Source: Streptomyces cucumeris
GTDB lineage: Bacteria; Actinomycetota; Actinomycetes; Streptomycetales; Streptomycetaceae
Reading direction: 5' to 3'
DNA: 64,000 bases
Assembly: GCF_024295805.1 (NCBI RefSeq)
Contig: NZ_JANCLX010000019.1
Coordinates: 1-64,000 of the forward strand
A model generated the notes under the pieces. The model was not told the DNA's origin. It saw nothing but the letters and a program-made list of their open reading frames with translations, and ran no database searches. Below are positions 1-8,531 of the stretch, piece by piece. Within the stretch, counting starts at the first letter, position 1; each line of letters opens with the position of its first letter. A program made the translations under genes and the position numbers.

Positions 1-108
1 AACCGCCTCAAGCAGTGGCGCGGCCTCGCCACGCGCTACGACAAGACCGCAACCGTCTACCAGGCCGCACTCCACCTCGCGGCCATCCACATCTGGGCCG
101 CGAGGTGA
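1..108 (+). pseudogene. IS5-type transposase, C-terminal end only
   Basis: The first 35 codons of the window read in frame to a TGA at 106-108. The peptide starts NRLKQWRGLATRYDKTATVY and ends AAIHIWAAR, the typical tail of DDE transposases of IS5-family elements common in Streptomyces. The final Arg-rich helix and the tail pattern are visible, but the catalytic residues lie outside the window, so it is not known whether the element is intact. No inverted repeat could be assigned in the following 230 bases. Could be a whole IS cut by the window edge or a remnant. Confidence 0.7.
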
Positions 109-337
109 TCCGTAAGAAACGGCCTAGGGGGAGGGGCGGGGGCGAGGCTCCTCCATGGTCGGCTGACAGTGGTCTGACAACGGTGGGAAGTAGGTGAAGA
201 CGTGTGTGATGCCCTTCAGGTGCACTGTGCACGTCAATCTGTAGTCGTTTCCGCAGAGTCGTCACGCACTGTCACCGGTGTGGTGGGGGGTCTGCCTACG
301 ATCCAGGGGCTGAACCAATCACTTTCCTGGAGATACC

Positions 338-691
338 GTGCAAACCGCTCAAGCCAACGATCGCCCCGGCGATCAGCGGCACACTGGCCCGTCCTATACC
401 GAGGTGCAGGCGGGCGCCGAATTCGGTGAACTGCGTACCGCCCACCGCTCGTTCGCGTTTCCGCTGACCGTCGCGTTCGTCACCTGGTACCTGCTGTACG
501 TGCTGCTGTCGAACTATGCGGGCGGCTTCATGTCGGCCAAGGTCGTCGGCAACATCAATGTGGCGCTGGTCTTCGGGCTGGCCCAGTTCCTGACCACTTT
601 CCTGATCGCCTGGTGGTACTCCCGGCATGCCGCGGCGAAGCTGGATCCGCGGGCGGAGGCCATCAAGGCCCGGATGGAGGGTGAGGTATGA
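338..691 (+). CDS. DUF485 family small membrane protein
   Basis: 117 residues from a GTG start preceded by a CTGGAGA ribosome-binding site. Two hydrophobic helices are visible, about residues 36-56 and 67-93, with a charged C-terminal tail. The family normally sits directly before acetate/solute permeases of the SSS family, and this gene overlaps the next one by ATGA, so the two are translationally coupled. It likely acts as an accessory subunit or assembly factor of the permease in the cytoplasmic membrane. The role is inferred from context, since the family's biochemical function is not established. Confidence 0.88.
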   Translation: MQTAQANDRPGDQRHTGPSYTEVQAGAEFGELRTAHRSFAFPLTVAFVTWYLLYVLLSNYAGGFMSAKVVGNINVALVFGLAQFLTTFLIAWWYSRHAAAKLDPRAEAIKARMEGEV

Positions 692-2313
692 GCACCGCGG
701 GTCACCTGCTGGCGGTTGAGAGCACTTCGGACAACCGGCCTCTGATCATCACGCTGTTCAGCGTCTTCGTCCTGGCCACGCTGGCCATCACGGTGTGGGC
801 GGGCCGTCAGACCAAGGACGCCAACGACTTCTATGCCGGCGGACGCCAGTTCTCCGGCTTCCAGAACGGTCTGGCGATCTCCGGGGACTACATGTCCGCG
901 GCGTCCTTCCTGGGTATCGCCGGAGCCATCGCCCTGGCCGGCTACGACGGCTTCCTGTACTCCATCGGCTTCCTCGTCGCCTGGCTGGTGGCCCTGCTGC
1001 TGGTCGCCGAGCCGCTGCGCAACTCCGGCCGCTACACCATGGGCGATGTCCTGGCCTACCGGATGCGCCAGCGTCCGGTGCGTACGGCCGCGGGTGTTTC
1101 CACGATCGTGGTGTCGATCTTCTATCTGCTGGCGCAGATGGCCGGTGCGGGGGTGCTGGTCTCGCTGCTGCTGGGGATCACCAGTGAGGCCGGGAAGATC
1201 CTGATCGTGGTCCTGGTGGGGGTGGTGATGATCCTCTATGTCTCGATCGGCGGGATGAAGGGAACCACCTGGGTGCAGATGGTCAAGGCTGTCCTGCTGA
1301 TCGCGGGCACGTTGCTGATCACGTTCCTGGTGCTGCTGAAGTTCAACTTCAATGTCTCCGACCTGTTGGGGGAGGCGGCGAAGAACAGTGGTCTGGGCAA
1401 GGAGTTCCTGGAGCCGGGGCAGAAGTACGGGGTCAACGCGACCTCCAAGCTGGACTTCATCTCTCTGGGTATTGCGCTGGTGCTGGGGACCGCGGGGCTG
1501 CCGCATATCCTGATCCGCTTCTACACGGTGCCGACGGCGAAGGCGGCGCGGAAGTCGGTGAACTGGGCGATCGGCATCATCGGTGGCTTCTATCTGATGA
1601 CGATCGCGCTGGGTTTCGGTGCCGCGGCTCTGCTGAACCGTGATGACATCATCGCTTCGAACAAGGCGGGCAACACCGCTGCTCCGCTGCTGGCGGAGGA
1701 GATCGGTGGTGGCGCGGATTCCACCGGTGGGGCGATCCTGCTGGCGGTGATCTCGGCGGTGGCGTTCGCGACCATCCTGGCCGTGGTCGCCGGGCTCACC
1801 CTGGCCTCCTCGTCGTCCTTCGCGCACGATCTGTATGCCAATGTCATCCGCAAGGGCCAGGCATCGCAGAAGGAGGAGATCTCCGCCGCCCGCTGGGCAA
1901 CGGTCGGCATCGGAATCGTGGCGGTCGCGCTGGGAGTGTTCGCGCGGGATCTGAATGTGGCCGGACTGGTGGCGCTGGCGTTCGCGGTGGCGGCTTCGGC
2001 GAATCTCCCGACGATCCTCTACAGCTTGTTCTGGAAGCGGTTCACCACCCAGGGCGCCTTGTGGTCGATCTACGGCGGGCTGGTGTCGTCGGTCTTCCTG
2101 GTGCTGTTCTCGCCGGTGGTCTCCGGCAAGGAGACCTCGATGTTCCCGGATGTCGACTTCCACTGGTTCCCGCTGGAGAACCCGGGTCTGATCTCCATCC
2201 CGCTGGGCTTCCTGCTCGGCTGGCTGGGCACGATGGTCTCCAAGGAGGAACCGGACCCCGAGAAGTACGCGGAACTGGAGGTCCGCTCCCTCACCGGACA
2301 CGGAGCCCACTGA
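688..2313 (+). CDS. actP: Sodium:solute symporter, cation/acetate (ActP-like)
   Basis: 541 residues with about 13 hydrophobic segments, matching the length of the SSS (SLC5) family. Hallmarks of ActP-type permeases are visible: the early DFYAGGRQFSGFQNGLAISGD region, the GDYMSAASFLG segment, and a long internal loop around residues 220-260. It is expected to take up acetate and related short monocarboxylates with Na+ or H+. The overlap with the DUF485 gene and the strong terminator at 2405-2441 define a two-gene operon. Substrate is inferred from the family and the DUF485 partner; other short-chain acids are possible. Confidence 0.88.
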   Translation: MSTAGHLLAVESTSDNRPLIITLFSVFVLATLAITVWAGRQTKDANDFYAGGRQFSGFQNGLAISGDYMSAASFLGIAGAIALAGYDGFLYSIGFLVAWLVALLLVAEPLRNSGRYTMGDVLAYRMRQRPVRTAAGVSTIVVSIFYLLAQMAGAGVLVSLLLGITSEAGKILIVVLVGVVMILYVSIGGMKGTTWVQMVKAVLLIAGTLLITFLVLLKFNFNVSDLLGEAAKNSGLGKEFLEPGQKYGVNATSKLDFISLGIALVLGTAGLPHILIRFYTVPTAKAARKSVNWAIGIIGGFYLMTIALGFGAAALLNRDDIIASNKAGNTAAPLLAEEIGGGADSTGGAILLAVISAVAFATILAVVAGLTLASSSSFAHDLYANVIRKGQASQKEEISAARWATVGIGIVAVALGVFARDLNVAGLVALAFAVAASANLPTILYSLFWKRFTTQGALWSIYGGLVSSVFLVLFSPVVSGKETSMFPDVDFHWFPLENPGLISIPLGFLLGWLGTMVSKEEPDPEKYAELEVRSLTGHGAH

Positions 2314-2404
2314 CGGACACACGTTGTTCGAACGGTCCGTCGCGAGGTCGATTTCCAGCCCGGGGCAACCATCGCGGCGGGAGCTGCGAACACCCGCCTT
2401 CCAC

Positions 2405-2441
2405 GATGGCGCGCCACTCCCGCACGGGTGGGCGCGCCATC
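2405..2441. terminator. Hairpin terminator after actP operon
   Basis: Perfect 11-bp stem GATGGCGCGCC / GGCGCGCCATC (2405-2415 and 2431-2441) with a 15-nt loop. It lies about 90 bases after the permease stop and before the next start, with no long T-run, as usual for streptomycete terminators. Confidence 0.7.
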
Positions 2442-2504
2442 GCCGTGTTTGAGGTGGCCTCGCTCGACCTGGCGGGTGATCAGGGGCCCTTATAGGGTCG
2501 TGGC

Positions 2505-3056
2505 ATGGATGTGAGCGGGCGATTCTGGGGTGCGACAAGGGCGGAGCAGCGTGCGCCGTATCCGTGTGACCGGCTGGTGAGAACCCGTTCCGAGGGCTGG
2601 ACACGGGCAGTCGACGTCGCGGCACCACCCCACGTCGTCTTCGGCTGGCTCCGTCAGTTGACCATCGCTCCGTACAGCTACGACTGGATCGACTTCCGTG
2701 GGCGGAAGAGCCCACGCGTCCTTCTCTCCAGGCTGCCGGACCTGTCCGTCGGGCAGCAGTTCCTCGTCTTCGAGATCGCGAGCTTCACGACTGACGCACA
2801 CATCACCGGTGTCCTCCCCGAAGCCCACGCGAGGCGGTACGGCCACATGGCCGTGAGCTACACCGTGCGCCCGCGCGGCAAGGGATCCCGTCTGGTCGTC
2901 AAGGTGGTCGTCGAGACGGGCGGAACGGCAGGCCGAAGGCTGCTCCGACGGCTCCTCGCCTGGGGAGATCTCATCATGATGCGCAAGCAGCTTCTGACGC
3001 TCAAGAAGCTGGCCGAGGGAGTTGCCGCAGCTGATCCCGGTGTCGCCACCGGGTAG
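2505..3056 (+). CDS. SRPBCC-like protein, unknown ligand
   Basis: 183 residues from ATG 2505. The sequence suggests a START/SRPBCC-type fold: an N-terminal strand with RAVDVAAPPHVVFGWLRQ, the YDWIDFRGRKSPR segment, a central beta-rich part, and a long C-terminal helix after a Gly-rich stretch (GDLIMMRKQLLTLKKLAE). Such proteins bind hydrophobic ligands in a deep cavity. No catalytic residues can be assigned. It is followed after 12 bases by a convergent LysR gene, so it appears to be transcribed alone. No ribosome-binding site stands out, so the start is moderately certain. Confidence 0.6.
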   Translation: MDVSGRFWGATRAEQRAPYPCDRLVRTRSEGWTRAVDVAAPPHVVFGWLRQLTIAPYSYDWIDFRGRKSPRVLLSRLPDLSVGQQFLVFEIASFTTDAHITGVLPEAHARRYGHMAVSYTVRPRGKGSRLVVKVVVETGGTAGRRLLRRLLAWGDLIMMRKQLLTLKKLAEGVAAADPGVATG

Positions 3057-3068
3057 ACACTCCGCCGC

Positions 3069-4034
3069 TCACACGCCCCGTCGCGTGGTGGTGTTCCCGG
3101 AGGTGCGGAGCGTTCGGCGGATGGCGTTGCGGAGCCAGTGGTGGGCTCTGTCGGCTGCGTGGCGGGGATGCCAGGCCATGCCGACGGTAATGGGCGGCAG
3201 CGTCAGGGGGATGTCCAGGAGGCGCAGTCCGAGGCCGATGGCGTCGTCGGTGAGGGGCGAGGGGGCGGCGCCGGGAAGCGCGGCAGGGACGAGGCACACC
3301 ATGTCGCTGCGAGCGGCGAGGGTCATGGCGGCCAGGTGGCTGGGGAGGACGATACCGACCCGCCGATGAAGGTTCTGCTCGGCCAGGGCGGTATCGAGGG
3401 GACCGGTGAACCGGCCGCGGCGGCTGACCGCGACGTGCTGGGCGGCGGCGAGCCGGGCCGAGGTCAGGGGGCCTTCGGCCAGCGGATGGCCGGGCCGGAC
3501 GGCCGCCACCATGCGGAGGCTGACCAGTTCCTCGACCCTGGTCTCGGGGTCCACATGGTCGATGGACCCGACCTCCAGGTCGATCCGGCCGTCGCGCAGC
3601 GCGGGGCCGGCCTCCAACTCCTCAGCCCGGAGCCGGAACGAGACCCCCGGTGCCTCCTGCTCGGCCAGGCGCAGCAGCCCGGGGGCCAGCGCCGAGCCGA
3701 CCAGGTCGGCGGTCTGGAGGGTGAATGTACTGCGCAAGGTGGCGGGGTCGACGCCGGTGTCGGGGCTGAGCAGGGCTTCGAGGCGCTGCACCACGGCTGC
3801 GACTTCCTCGCGCAGGGCCTCCGCACGCGGGGTGGGCACCATGGCCTGCCCGGCCCGGACCAGCAGCGGATCCTGCAAGGTGCGGCGCAGACGGGCGAGC
3901 GTGCGACTCATGGCGGCGGGCGAGGTGTGCAGGCGGGTGGCGGCCCTGGTGACGCTGTGCTCGGCCAGCAGGGCGTCCAACGCGATGGCGAGATTGGCAT
4001 CGAGGGCCGAATCCGGGCTGTTCACCAGCATCAT
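3069..4034 (-). CDS. LysR-family transcriptional regulator
   Basis: 321 residues. The N-terminal winged helix-turn-helix is clear (about residues 15-75: ALLAEHSVTRAATRLHTSPA then SRTLARLRRTLQDPLLVR). The C-terminal effector domain of two alpha/beta lobes follows (from about residue 95). Divergent from the NmrA-like gene at 4137, with a shared 102-base control region, so it probably regulates that gene and the darcynin gene, and itself. The effector is unknown. Start at the first of two adjacent ATG codons; the second would shorten it by one residue. Confidence 0.9.
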   Translation of the reverse strand: MMLVNSPDSALDANLAIALDALLAEHSVTRAATRLHTSPAAMSRTLARLRRTLQDPLLVRAGQAMVPTPRAEALREEVAAVVQRLEALLSPDTGVDPATLRSTFTLQTADLVGSALAPGLLRLAEQEAPGVSFRLRAEELEAGPALRDGRIDLEVGSIDHVDPETRVEELVSLRMVAAVRPGHPLAEGPLTSARLAAAQHVAVSRRGRFTGPLDTALAEQNLHRRVGIVLPSHLAAMTLAARSDMVCLVPAALPGAAPSPLTDDAIGLGLRLLDIPLTLPPITVGMAWHPRHAADRAHHWLRNAIRRTLRTSGNTTTRRGV

Positions 4035-4074
4035 TCCACTTCAGTCAATGATTCCTTGCCGAAGTTCCCATTGT

Positions 4075-4089
4075 GGCAACACTGTTGTC
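4075..4089. promoter_or_regulatory. Inverted repeat in LysR/NmrA intergenic region
   Basis: CAACA-C-TGTTG core (4077-4087), with the outer G and C at 4075 and 4089 also matching. It lies between the divergent LysR gene and the oxidoreductase start at 4137. A LysR operator is the natural reading, but no binding data exist and the site is short. Confidence 0.4.
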
Positions 4090-4136
4090 CTTCACAGGAT
4101 GGGGGTGTACCGAACAGCGCGACCTGCGAGGTTTTT

Positions 4137-5030
4137 ATGATCGTCATTACTGCTCCCACCGGGAACATCGGCCGTCATCTGCTCTCCCGGCTCCTGGAGT
4201 CCGCCCCCGCCGCAGGCGAGGAACTACGCGTGATCGTGCGCGACCCTTCCCGGCTTCCGGACGCGGCGCATGGACGCGTCGAGGTGATCGTCGGCTCGCA
4301 CGGAGACGCCGCGGTCGTCGACCGGGCCTTCGAGGGAGCGGACGCCGTCTTCTGGCTCGTTCCTCCGGACGCCGCCCTGACTCCCCAGGATGCCTACAGC
4401 GGCTTCAGCGGGCCCGCCGTCAGGGCGTTCGCCGCCCACGGCGTCGGCCATGTCGTCGGCGTCTCCGCACTCGGCCGCGGTACCCCGCTCGCCGGCCGGG
4501 CCGGTCTCGTCACCGCCTCCCTCGCCCTGGACGACCTCATCGCCGACAGCGGCGTCGCCTACCGGGCCCTGGCCAACCCGTCCTTCTTCGAGAACCTCCT
4601 GGAGGAGTCCGACTCGATCCGCGAGAAGGGCGTCTTCACCGACTCGGCCGACGCCGACCGCAAGGCCCCGTTCGTGGCCACCGCCGACATCGCGGCCGTA
4701 GCGGCCGGCCTGCTCCTGGACCGCTCATGGACCGGGATCGGCAGCGTCCCGGTCCTCGGGCCGCGGGACATGTCCCCCAACGAAGTGGCCCGCATCATGA
4801 CCGAACAGCTCGGCCGTCCCGTCCGCTACGAACGCCAGTCGCCCGACGAGCTGCACACCACCCTCGTCGGCTACGGCCTCAACGAGGCATTCGTCCACGC
4901 CATGGTCGACATGAAGCGAGCCAAGGACCAGGGCCTGGACGCCGGCGTCGCCCGTACCCCGGACACCGCTTCCCCCACCAGCTTCGAGCAGTGGTGCGAA
5001 CAGACCCTCAAGCCCGCCGTCCTCTCCTGA
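4137..5030 (+). CDS. NmrA-like NAD(P)-binding reductase
   Basis: 297 residues from ATG 4137, preceded by GCGAGG. The N-terminus has the Rossmann dinucleotide motif of atypical short-chain dehydrogenases (ITAPTGNIGRHLLSRLL, residues 3-19). The later Gly-poor middle and the substrate domain (ANPSFFENLLEE, then ERQSPDELHTTL) fit the NmrA/QOR2 group, which bind NAD(P)H and act as quinone reductases or redox sensors. Divergent from LysR and 28 bases upstream of the darcynin gene, so likely a two-gene LysR-controlled operon. The actual substrate cannot be read from sequence. Confidence 0.85.
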   Translation: MIVITAPTGNIGRHLLSRLLESAPAAGEELRVIVRDPSRLPDAAHGRVEVIVGSHGDAAVVDRAFEGADAVFWLVPPDAALTPQDAYSGFSGPAVRAFAAHGVGHVVGVSALGRGTPLAGRAGLVTASLALDDLIADSGVAYRALANPSFFENLLEESDSIREKGVFTDSADADRKAPFVATADIAAVAAGLLLDRSWTGIGSVPVLGPRDMSPNEVARIMTEQLGRPVRYERQSPDELHTTLVGYGLNEAFVHAMVDMKRAKDQGLDAGVARTPDTASPTSFEQWCEQTLKPAVLS

Positions 5031-5058
5031 AGCCCACTGCCATCTCGGAGGCACCCTG

Positions 5059-5424
5059 ATGCCCGCTGATATGACCGAACCGCCGGTCACGGCGTTCATG
5101 CTCGTCAAGACGACACCTGAGTGGCTCGCTCTGACCGTCCAGCAACGCGTCGACGCCTTCACCACCCAGGTCCTGCCCGCGATCGAGGCCAGGACCACCG
5201 GCGTCCGGTCACGCTTCTACGACACGGAGTTCTACTCCGCGCGCGTCACCGACGTCTGGGTGTGGGAGGCCGAGGACCACCACGCCTACCAGCTCCTGAT
5301 CGACGCGTTGCGTGAAACCCCCTTCTGGGACCGCTACTTCGAGATCGTCGACCTCCTCGTCGGTACCGAGAACGGCTACGCCCGCAGCTACGGCCTCGAA
5401 CCCGTCGCCACCATCACCACCTGA
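5059..5424 (+). CDS. Darcynin family protein
   Basis: 121 residues. The start TAFMLVKTTPEWLALT and the middle RFYDTEFYSARVTDVWVWE match the small darcynin family as I know it; these are compact alpha/beta (ferredoxin-like) proteins of unknown function often found next to NmrA-type reductases or LysR regulators. A GGAGG ribosome-binding site (TCGGAGG) lies before the ATG. It is the last gene of the LysR-divergent operon, ending before a strong bidirectional hairpin. Function unknown; a dimeric alpha/beta-barrel enzyme such as a small monooxygenase is an alternative. Confidence 0.7.
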   Translation: MPADMTEPPVTAFMLVKTTPEWLALTVQQRVDAFTTQVLPAIEARTTGVRSRFYDTEFYSARVTDVWVWEAEDHHAYQLLIDALRETPFWDRYFEIVDLLVGTENGYARSYGLEPVATITT

Positions 5425-5448
5425 CACACTGCCGTCCCGCCCGCCCGA

Positions 5449-5488
5449 TCCGATGCCCTCTGGCCACCACCGGCCGGAGGGCATCGGA
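5449..5488. terminator. Bidirectional terminator
   Basis: 12-bp perfect stem TCCGATGCCCTC / GAGGGCATCGGA (5449-5460, 5477-5488) with a 16-nt loop. It lies between the convergent darcynin and SUKH-4-like genes and can serve both. Confidence 0.78.
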
Positions 5489-5533
5489 GCAAGGAGAACC
5501 ACGGTCGTGGGCGACATCGGCCCGCGGTCACCC

Positions 5534-6145
5534 TTAGAGCGAGCGGGCTCCCGGGCTGTTGCCCTTGAAACGCCGGCCCGCGGCGATCTCATCGCCCACC
5601 ACCGACCAGACGGTCTCGTCGTCCTGGAAGGGGAGCGGGTCAATGCTGCTCGTCTCGTGGCGGATGCGCTCGACCTCGCGCTCCAGGCGCTCGAAGTCGG
5701 CCTCCTCATCGCCGTCGTCGCCGCTGAAGGTGAACTCCTCGAGCAGACGCTGGAACCGGAGGGAGACCTGGACGAGGGAGGAGACATCCGTGTGGAGTTC
5801 CCGCACGGTCTCCACGTCGGCGTCAAAAGCGTGCACCTTGCCGGAACCGGGGTCGAGGGCGAGGTGGGCGTTGAGCAGCCAGCCGATGACGGGCCATTCG
5901 CCCGCGTCCTCCGAGGCGTCCTCGAAGTCCTCGACGTCGACGACGTCCTGGACGAGGGCCGGCCGGCCGGTGTCCTCGTCGGGCTCACGCAGCCAGAGCG
6001 TCCCGGTGGGGACACCGACGGTCCGAAGGAGGCAGGCGCCCTCGCTGTCCACGGCGGAGGACGGGAAGGCGGCGGCGGGCAGCGTCACGATCCGGCCCTC
6101 ACCGAAGACGTCGACGAGCCCGCTGCGGGTGACATCGAAAAGCAC
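5534..6145 (-). CDS. SUKH-4-like immunity protein (orphan)
   Basis: 203 residues from a GTG start. It is acidic and contains PVIGWLLNAHLALDPGSGKVHAFD (paraphrased, residues about 84-107), the hallmark of the SUKH fold in which a strand pair reports a bound partner. The C-terminal end LPFQDDETVWSVVGDEI also fits SUKH-4. SUKH proteins neutralise polymorphic toxins or act as intracellular binders. No toxin gene is adjacent: neighbours are darcynin (convergent) and TetR on the same strand. It may be a solitary immunity gene against competitors. Assignment rests on motif recognition, not on a search. Confidence 0.6.
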   Translation of the reverse strand: MLFDVTRSGLVDVFGEGRIVTLPAAAFPSSAVDSEGACLLRTVGVPTGTLWLREPDEDTGRPALVQDVVDVEDFEDASEDAGEWPVIGWLLNAHLALDPGSGKVHAFDADVETVRELHTDVSSLVQVSLRFQRLLEEFTFSGDDGDEEADFERLEREVERIRHETSSIDPLPFQDDETVWSVVGDEIAAGRRFKGNSPGARSL

Positions 6146-6211
6146 TGCCGGAACTCCGAACTCCGCGGCGGCACACGCGTCGCGGGACTCTCCATGGAGG
6201 GAAGCGATCGC

Positions 6212-6850
6212 CTACGCGCTGCGGTACGCCCGGAGAAAGGTCCGCACTCCCTCGACGATGAGCGGCCGGACGCGGGAGTCCTCCGCGGCGTTCGCGGAAC
6301 CGAGCCTGTCCAGCGCCACACCGAAGGTCAGTGCGATGAACTGGTCGGCCGCGAGCCGGGGATCGGGGACGTCGAGCAGCCCGGCCGCGGCGAAAGCGGC
6401 CAACCGCTCGGCGATCGCCTCGTCGGGGGCGTCGGCCATGGAGTTGTACCCCGGGTGCGGCAGGTTGCCGGATTCAGCCCGGACCAGTCGTTGCAGTGTC
6501 GTGTACTCCGCCGAGCCGAGCATGTCGGTCGCGATGCGCATCGAGAACGCGGTCAGGGCGTCCTCGAGGTCGGCTGCCCCGGTGGGGTCGGTGAGGGTGT
6601 CGTCGAGGGTGCGCCGGATCGTGGTGATCAGGGACTGGCCGATGGCGTCGACGACCGCCCGCAGCAGTGTCTGCTTGTCGCCGAAGTAGTCGTAGACCGT
6701 CCGCTTGGACACCTCGGCCCGGGCGGCGACCGCGTCGACGCTGGTGCGGTCGAAGCCATCGGCGAGGAACAGTTCCCGGGCTGCCGAGAGGATGGCGGCC
6801 CGCTTCAGCGTGGACCCCTCGCGCAGCGTCTTTGTGGTCGGCATGGGCAC
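6212..6850 (-). CDS. TetR-family regulator of the MFS/monooxygenase operon
   Basis: 212 residues. The N-terminal TetR helix-turn-helix is plain at about residues 17-63 (ILSAARELFLADGFDRTSVD, then VSKRTVYDYFGDKQTLL). The C-terminal domain resembles the AefR-type TetR_C group (LQRLVRAESGNLPHPG). It is divergent from the MFS gene at 7134 with an inverted repeat in between. The likely mode is repression of itself and the pump/monooxygenase pair, relieved by a small ligand that the pair handles. Confidence 0.92.
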   Translation of the reverse strand: MPMPTTKTLREGSTLKRAAILSAARELFLADGFDRTSVDAVAARAEVSKRTVYDYFGDKQTLLRAVVDAIGQSLITTIRRTLDDTLTDPTGAADLEDALTAFSMRIATDMLGSAEYTTLQRLVRAESGNLPHPGYNSMADAPDEAIAERLAAFAAAGLLDVPDPRLAADQFIALTFGVALDRLGSANAAEDSRVRPLIVEGVRTFLRAYRSA

Positions 6851-6862
6851 ATCCTAACCGTT

Positions 6863-6884
6863 CTACACTGCACGGTGTAGTGTA
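6863..6884. promoter_or_regulatory. TetR operator upstream of MFS pump
   Basis: Inverted repeat CTACAC-N6-GTGTAG (6863-6880), overlapped by a second frame of symmetry TACACT-N9-AGTGTA (6864-6884). It starts 12 bases upstream of the TetR start codon and reads into the divergent promoter area. Very likely the operator of the adjacent TetR. Confidence 0.65.
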
Positions 6885-7133
6885 ATAATGGCTCGGGGCG
6901 CGCCGCACTCGTACACCGGCTCCACCCCGGCGGAGCTGTGCACGCGTCACCTCCGTCACCGCTTACCTGAGTTCACTCCGCGGGACGCCTCCGGACCTGT
7001 CCGCGGAAGAAGCACCACGCACCACGCACACCCCGCCCGTGTGTCCCCGCCGGGCCCGGCACGACGGCAGCGCTACGCGTACGGCCGGCCCTCACCCCGC
7101 CCTGCTCGCCCCGCAGTAACGGAAAGGATGTCC

Positions 7134-8531
7134 ATGACCGCAACTCTCGCTCCACCGGTTCGTATCGGGAGGGCCGCTGTCGGCGCCCTCGGCATGCTGG
7201 CAGTCGCCACCGGTGCCTTGGAGTCGGTGGTGACGCCGACGCTCCCGCTCCTGCAACGCGAGCTGGACATGAGTCCGTCCGAAGGGGCGTTACTCAGCAT
7301 CGTGCTCCTCATCACCGGCGCGCTCATCACACCGGTCGCAGGCAAGTTCGGCGACCGCTACGGCGGAAAACGGGTCCTGATCCGGCTCATGGCGGTGGTG
7401 TGCACCGGTGGCCTGGTGTCCGCCATGGCGCCGAACCTGCCGGTGCTGCTGCTCGGTCAGGTACTGCAGGGCGCGATGGTGGGCGCGCTGCCCCTGTCGT
7501 TCATCCTGGTGCGCAAACATCTCCCCGCGGGCGAGGCGAAAGTGGCCATCGGAGTGGTCAGCGGGTTATTCGTGGGGGGCGGGATGGCGGGAACGCTGTC
7601 GGCCGGCCCCGTCGCCGAAGGGCTCTCACGGCACTGGATGTTCGCGCTGCCGACGTTCGCGGTCATCGGGTCCACCCTGCTGGTGAACAGGTTGATGCCG
7701 CACGACCCGCCCGGCCGGTCGGACGACGCCGGGGTCGACTGGCCCGGTTTGGTTCTCTTGAGCGGAACGCTGGTCACGCTCATGCTCGTACTCGCGGTGG
7801 CGCCCGACATCGGCTCACAGCCGCTGGTGCTCGGTTTCCTCATCGTGGTGCTGGCAGCCTTCGTGGCCGGTTGGATAGCCGTTGAGCGTCGTGCGGCCTC
7901 GCCGATGGTCGATCTGCGCATGCTGGCACGGCCTGCGGTGTGGAAGTCATGCGTGCTGACGTTCGTGATCTGCCTCGGTACCTCGGTGGCGGTCTATCTG
8001 GTCCCGCAGCTGTTCGATGTGCCCGCCGACGCGTACGGATTCGGGGCCAGCGCCACCGAGATCGGCTTCTTCCTGCTGCCCGGCGCCGTGGCCGCGTCGC
8101 TGGCCGGGCCGATCAGTGGCATCGGGGCACGGCGTTTCGGCTCACGTGCCATGGTCACCACCGGGGTCGTCATCATGGTCATCGCCCTGATCGCCCTGGC
8201 AGCCGTGCACACCGAGGTCTGGCACCTCATCCTCGGCAAGGCGATGATCGCGCTCGCCAACGGCCTGTGCGTCACGGCGATGGTGACCAACACCGCCACA
8301 TCCGTCGAGCACAGTGACACCGGCATCGCCACCAGCCTCGTCTTGGTGACTCGCGTGCTCGGCTTTGCCGTGGGTGCGCAGATCAGTGCGGCGATCCTCA
8401 CCGCCGGTACCCCCTCCGGGTCGGATGTCCCGGCCGAATCGGCCTTCGTCACCGGCTTCGTCATCGCCGCTGCCGTCACGGCCCTGTCCCTGCTTGTCAC
8501 CCGCACCATGAGCAAAGGAGTCAAGGAATGA
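7134..8531 (+). CDS. MFS drug/metabolite exporter (two TTA codons)
   Basis: 465 residues; start ATG 7134 chosen because GGAAAGG sits 6 bases upstream (an ATG two codons earlier has no spacing). Many hydrophobic helices, with the MFS signature GKFGDRYGGKR after TM2 and PxxxGxxxAG-like elements in TM5; 12-14 helices fit DHA-type efflux. It overlaps the next gene by ATGA. TTA codons occur at codons 53 and 145 (7290-7292, 7566-7568), so translation probably depends on the bldA tRNA. Likely exports a toxic compound sensed by the divergent TetR. Confidence 0.88.
   Translation: MTATLAPPVRIGRAAVGALGMLAVATGALESVVTPTLPLLQRELDMSPSEGALLSIVLLITGALITPVAGKFGDRYGGKRVLIRLMAVVCTGGLVSAMAPNLPVLLLGQVLQGAMVGALPLSFILVRKHLPAGEAKVAIGVVSGLFVGGGMAGTLSAGPVAEGLSRHWMFALPTFAVIGSTLLVNRLMPHDPPGRSDDAGVDWPGLVLLSGTLVTLMLVLAVAPDIGSQPLVLGFLIVVLAAFVAGWIAVERRAASPMVDLRMLARPAVWKSCVLTFVICLGTSVAVYLVPQLFDVPADAYGFGASATEIGFFLLPGAVAASLAGPISGIGARRFGSRAMVTTGVVIMVIALIALAAVHTEVWHLILGKAMIALANGLCVTAMVTNTATSVEHSDTGIATSLVLVTRVLGFAVGAQISAAILTAGTPSGSDVPAESAFVTGFVIAAAVTALSLLVTRTMSKGVKE

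Noticed and set aside
109..337. Possible IS terminal inverted repeat after the transposase tail
   Set aside because: No convincing repeat partner can be identified without the other end of the element.
514..2715. Very long open frame antisense to the acetate permease
   Set aside because: Produced by GC skew opposite the permease codons. The peptide is low-complexity Arg/Asp/Gln/His with no family pattern.
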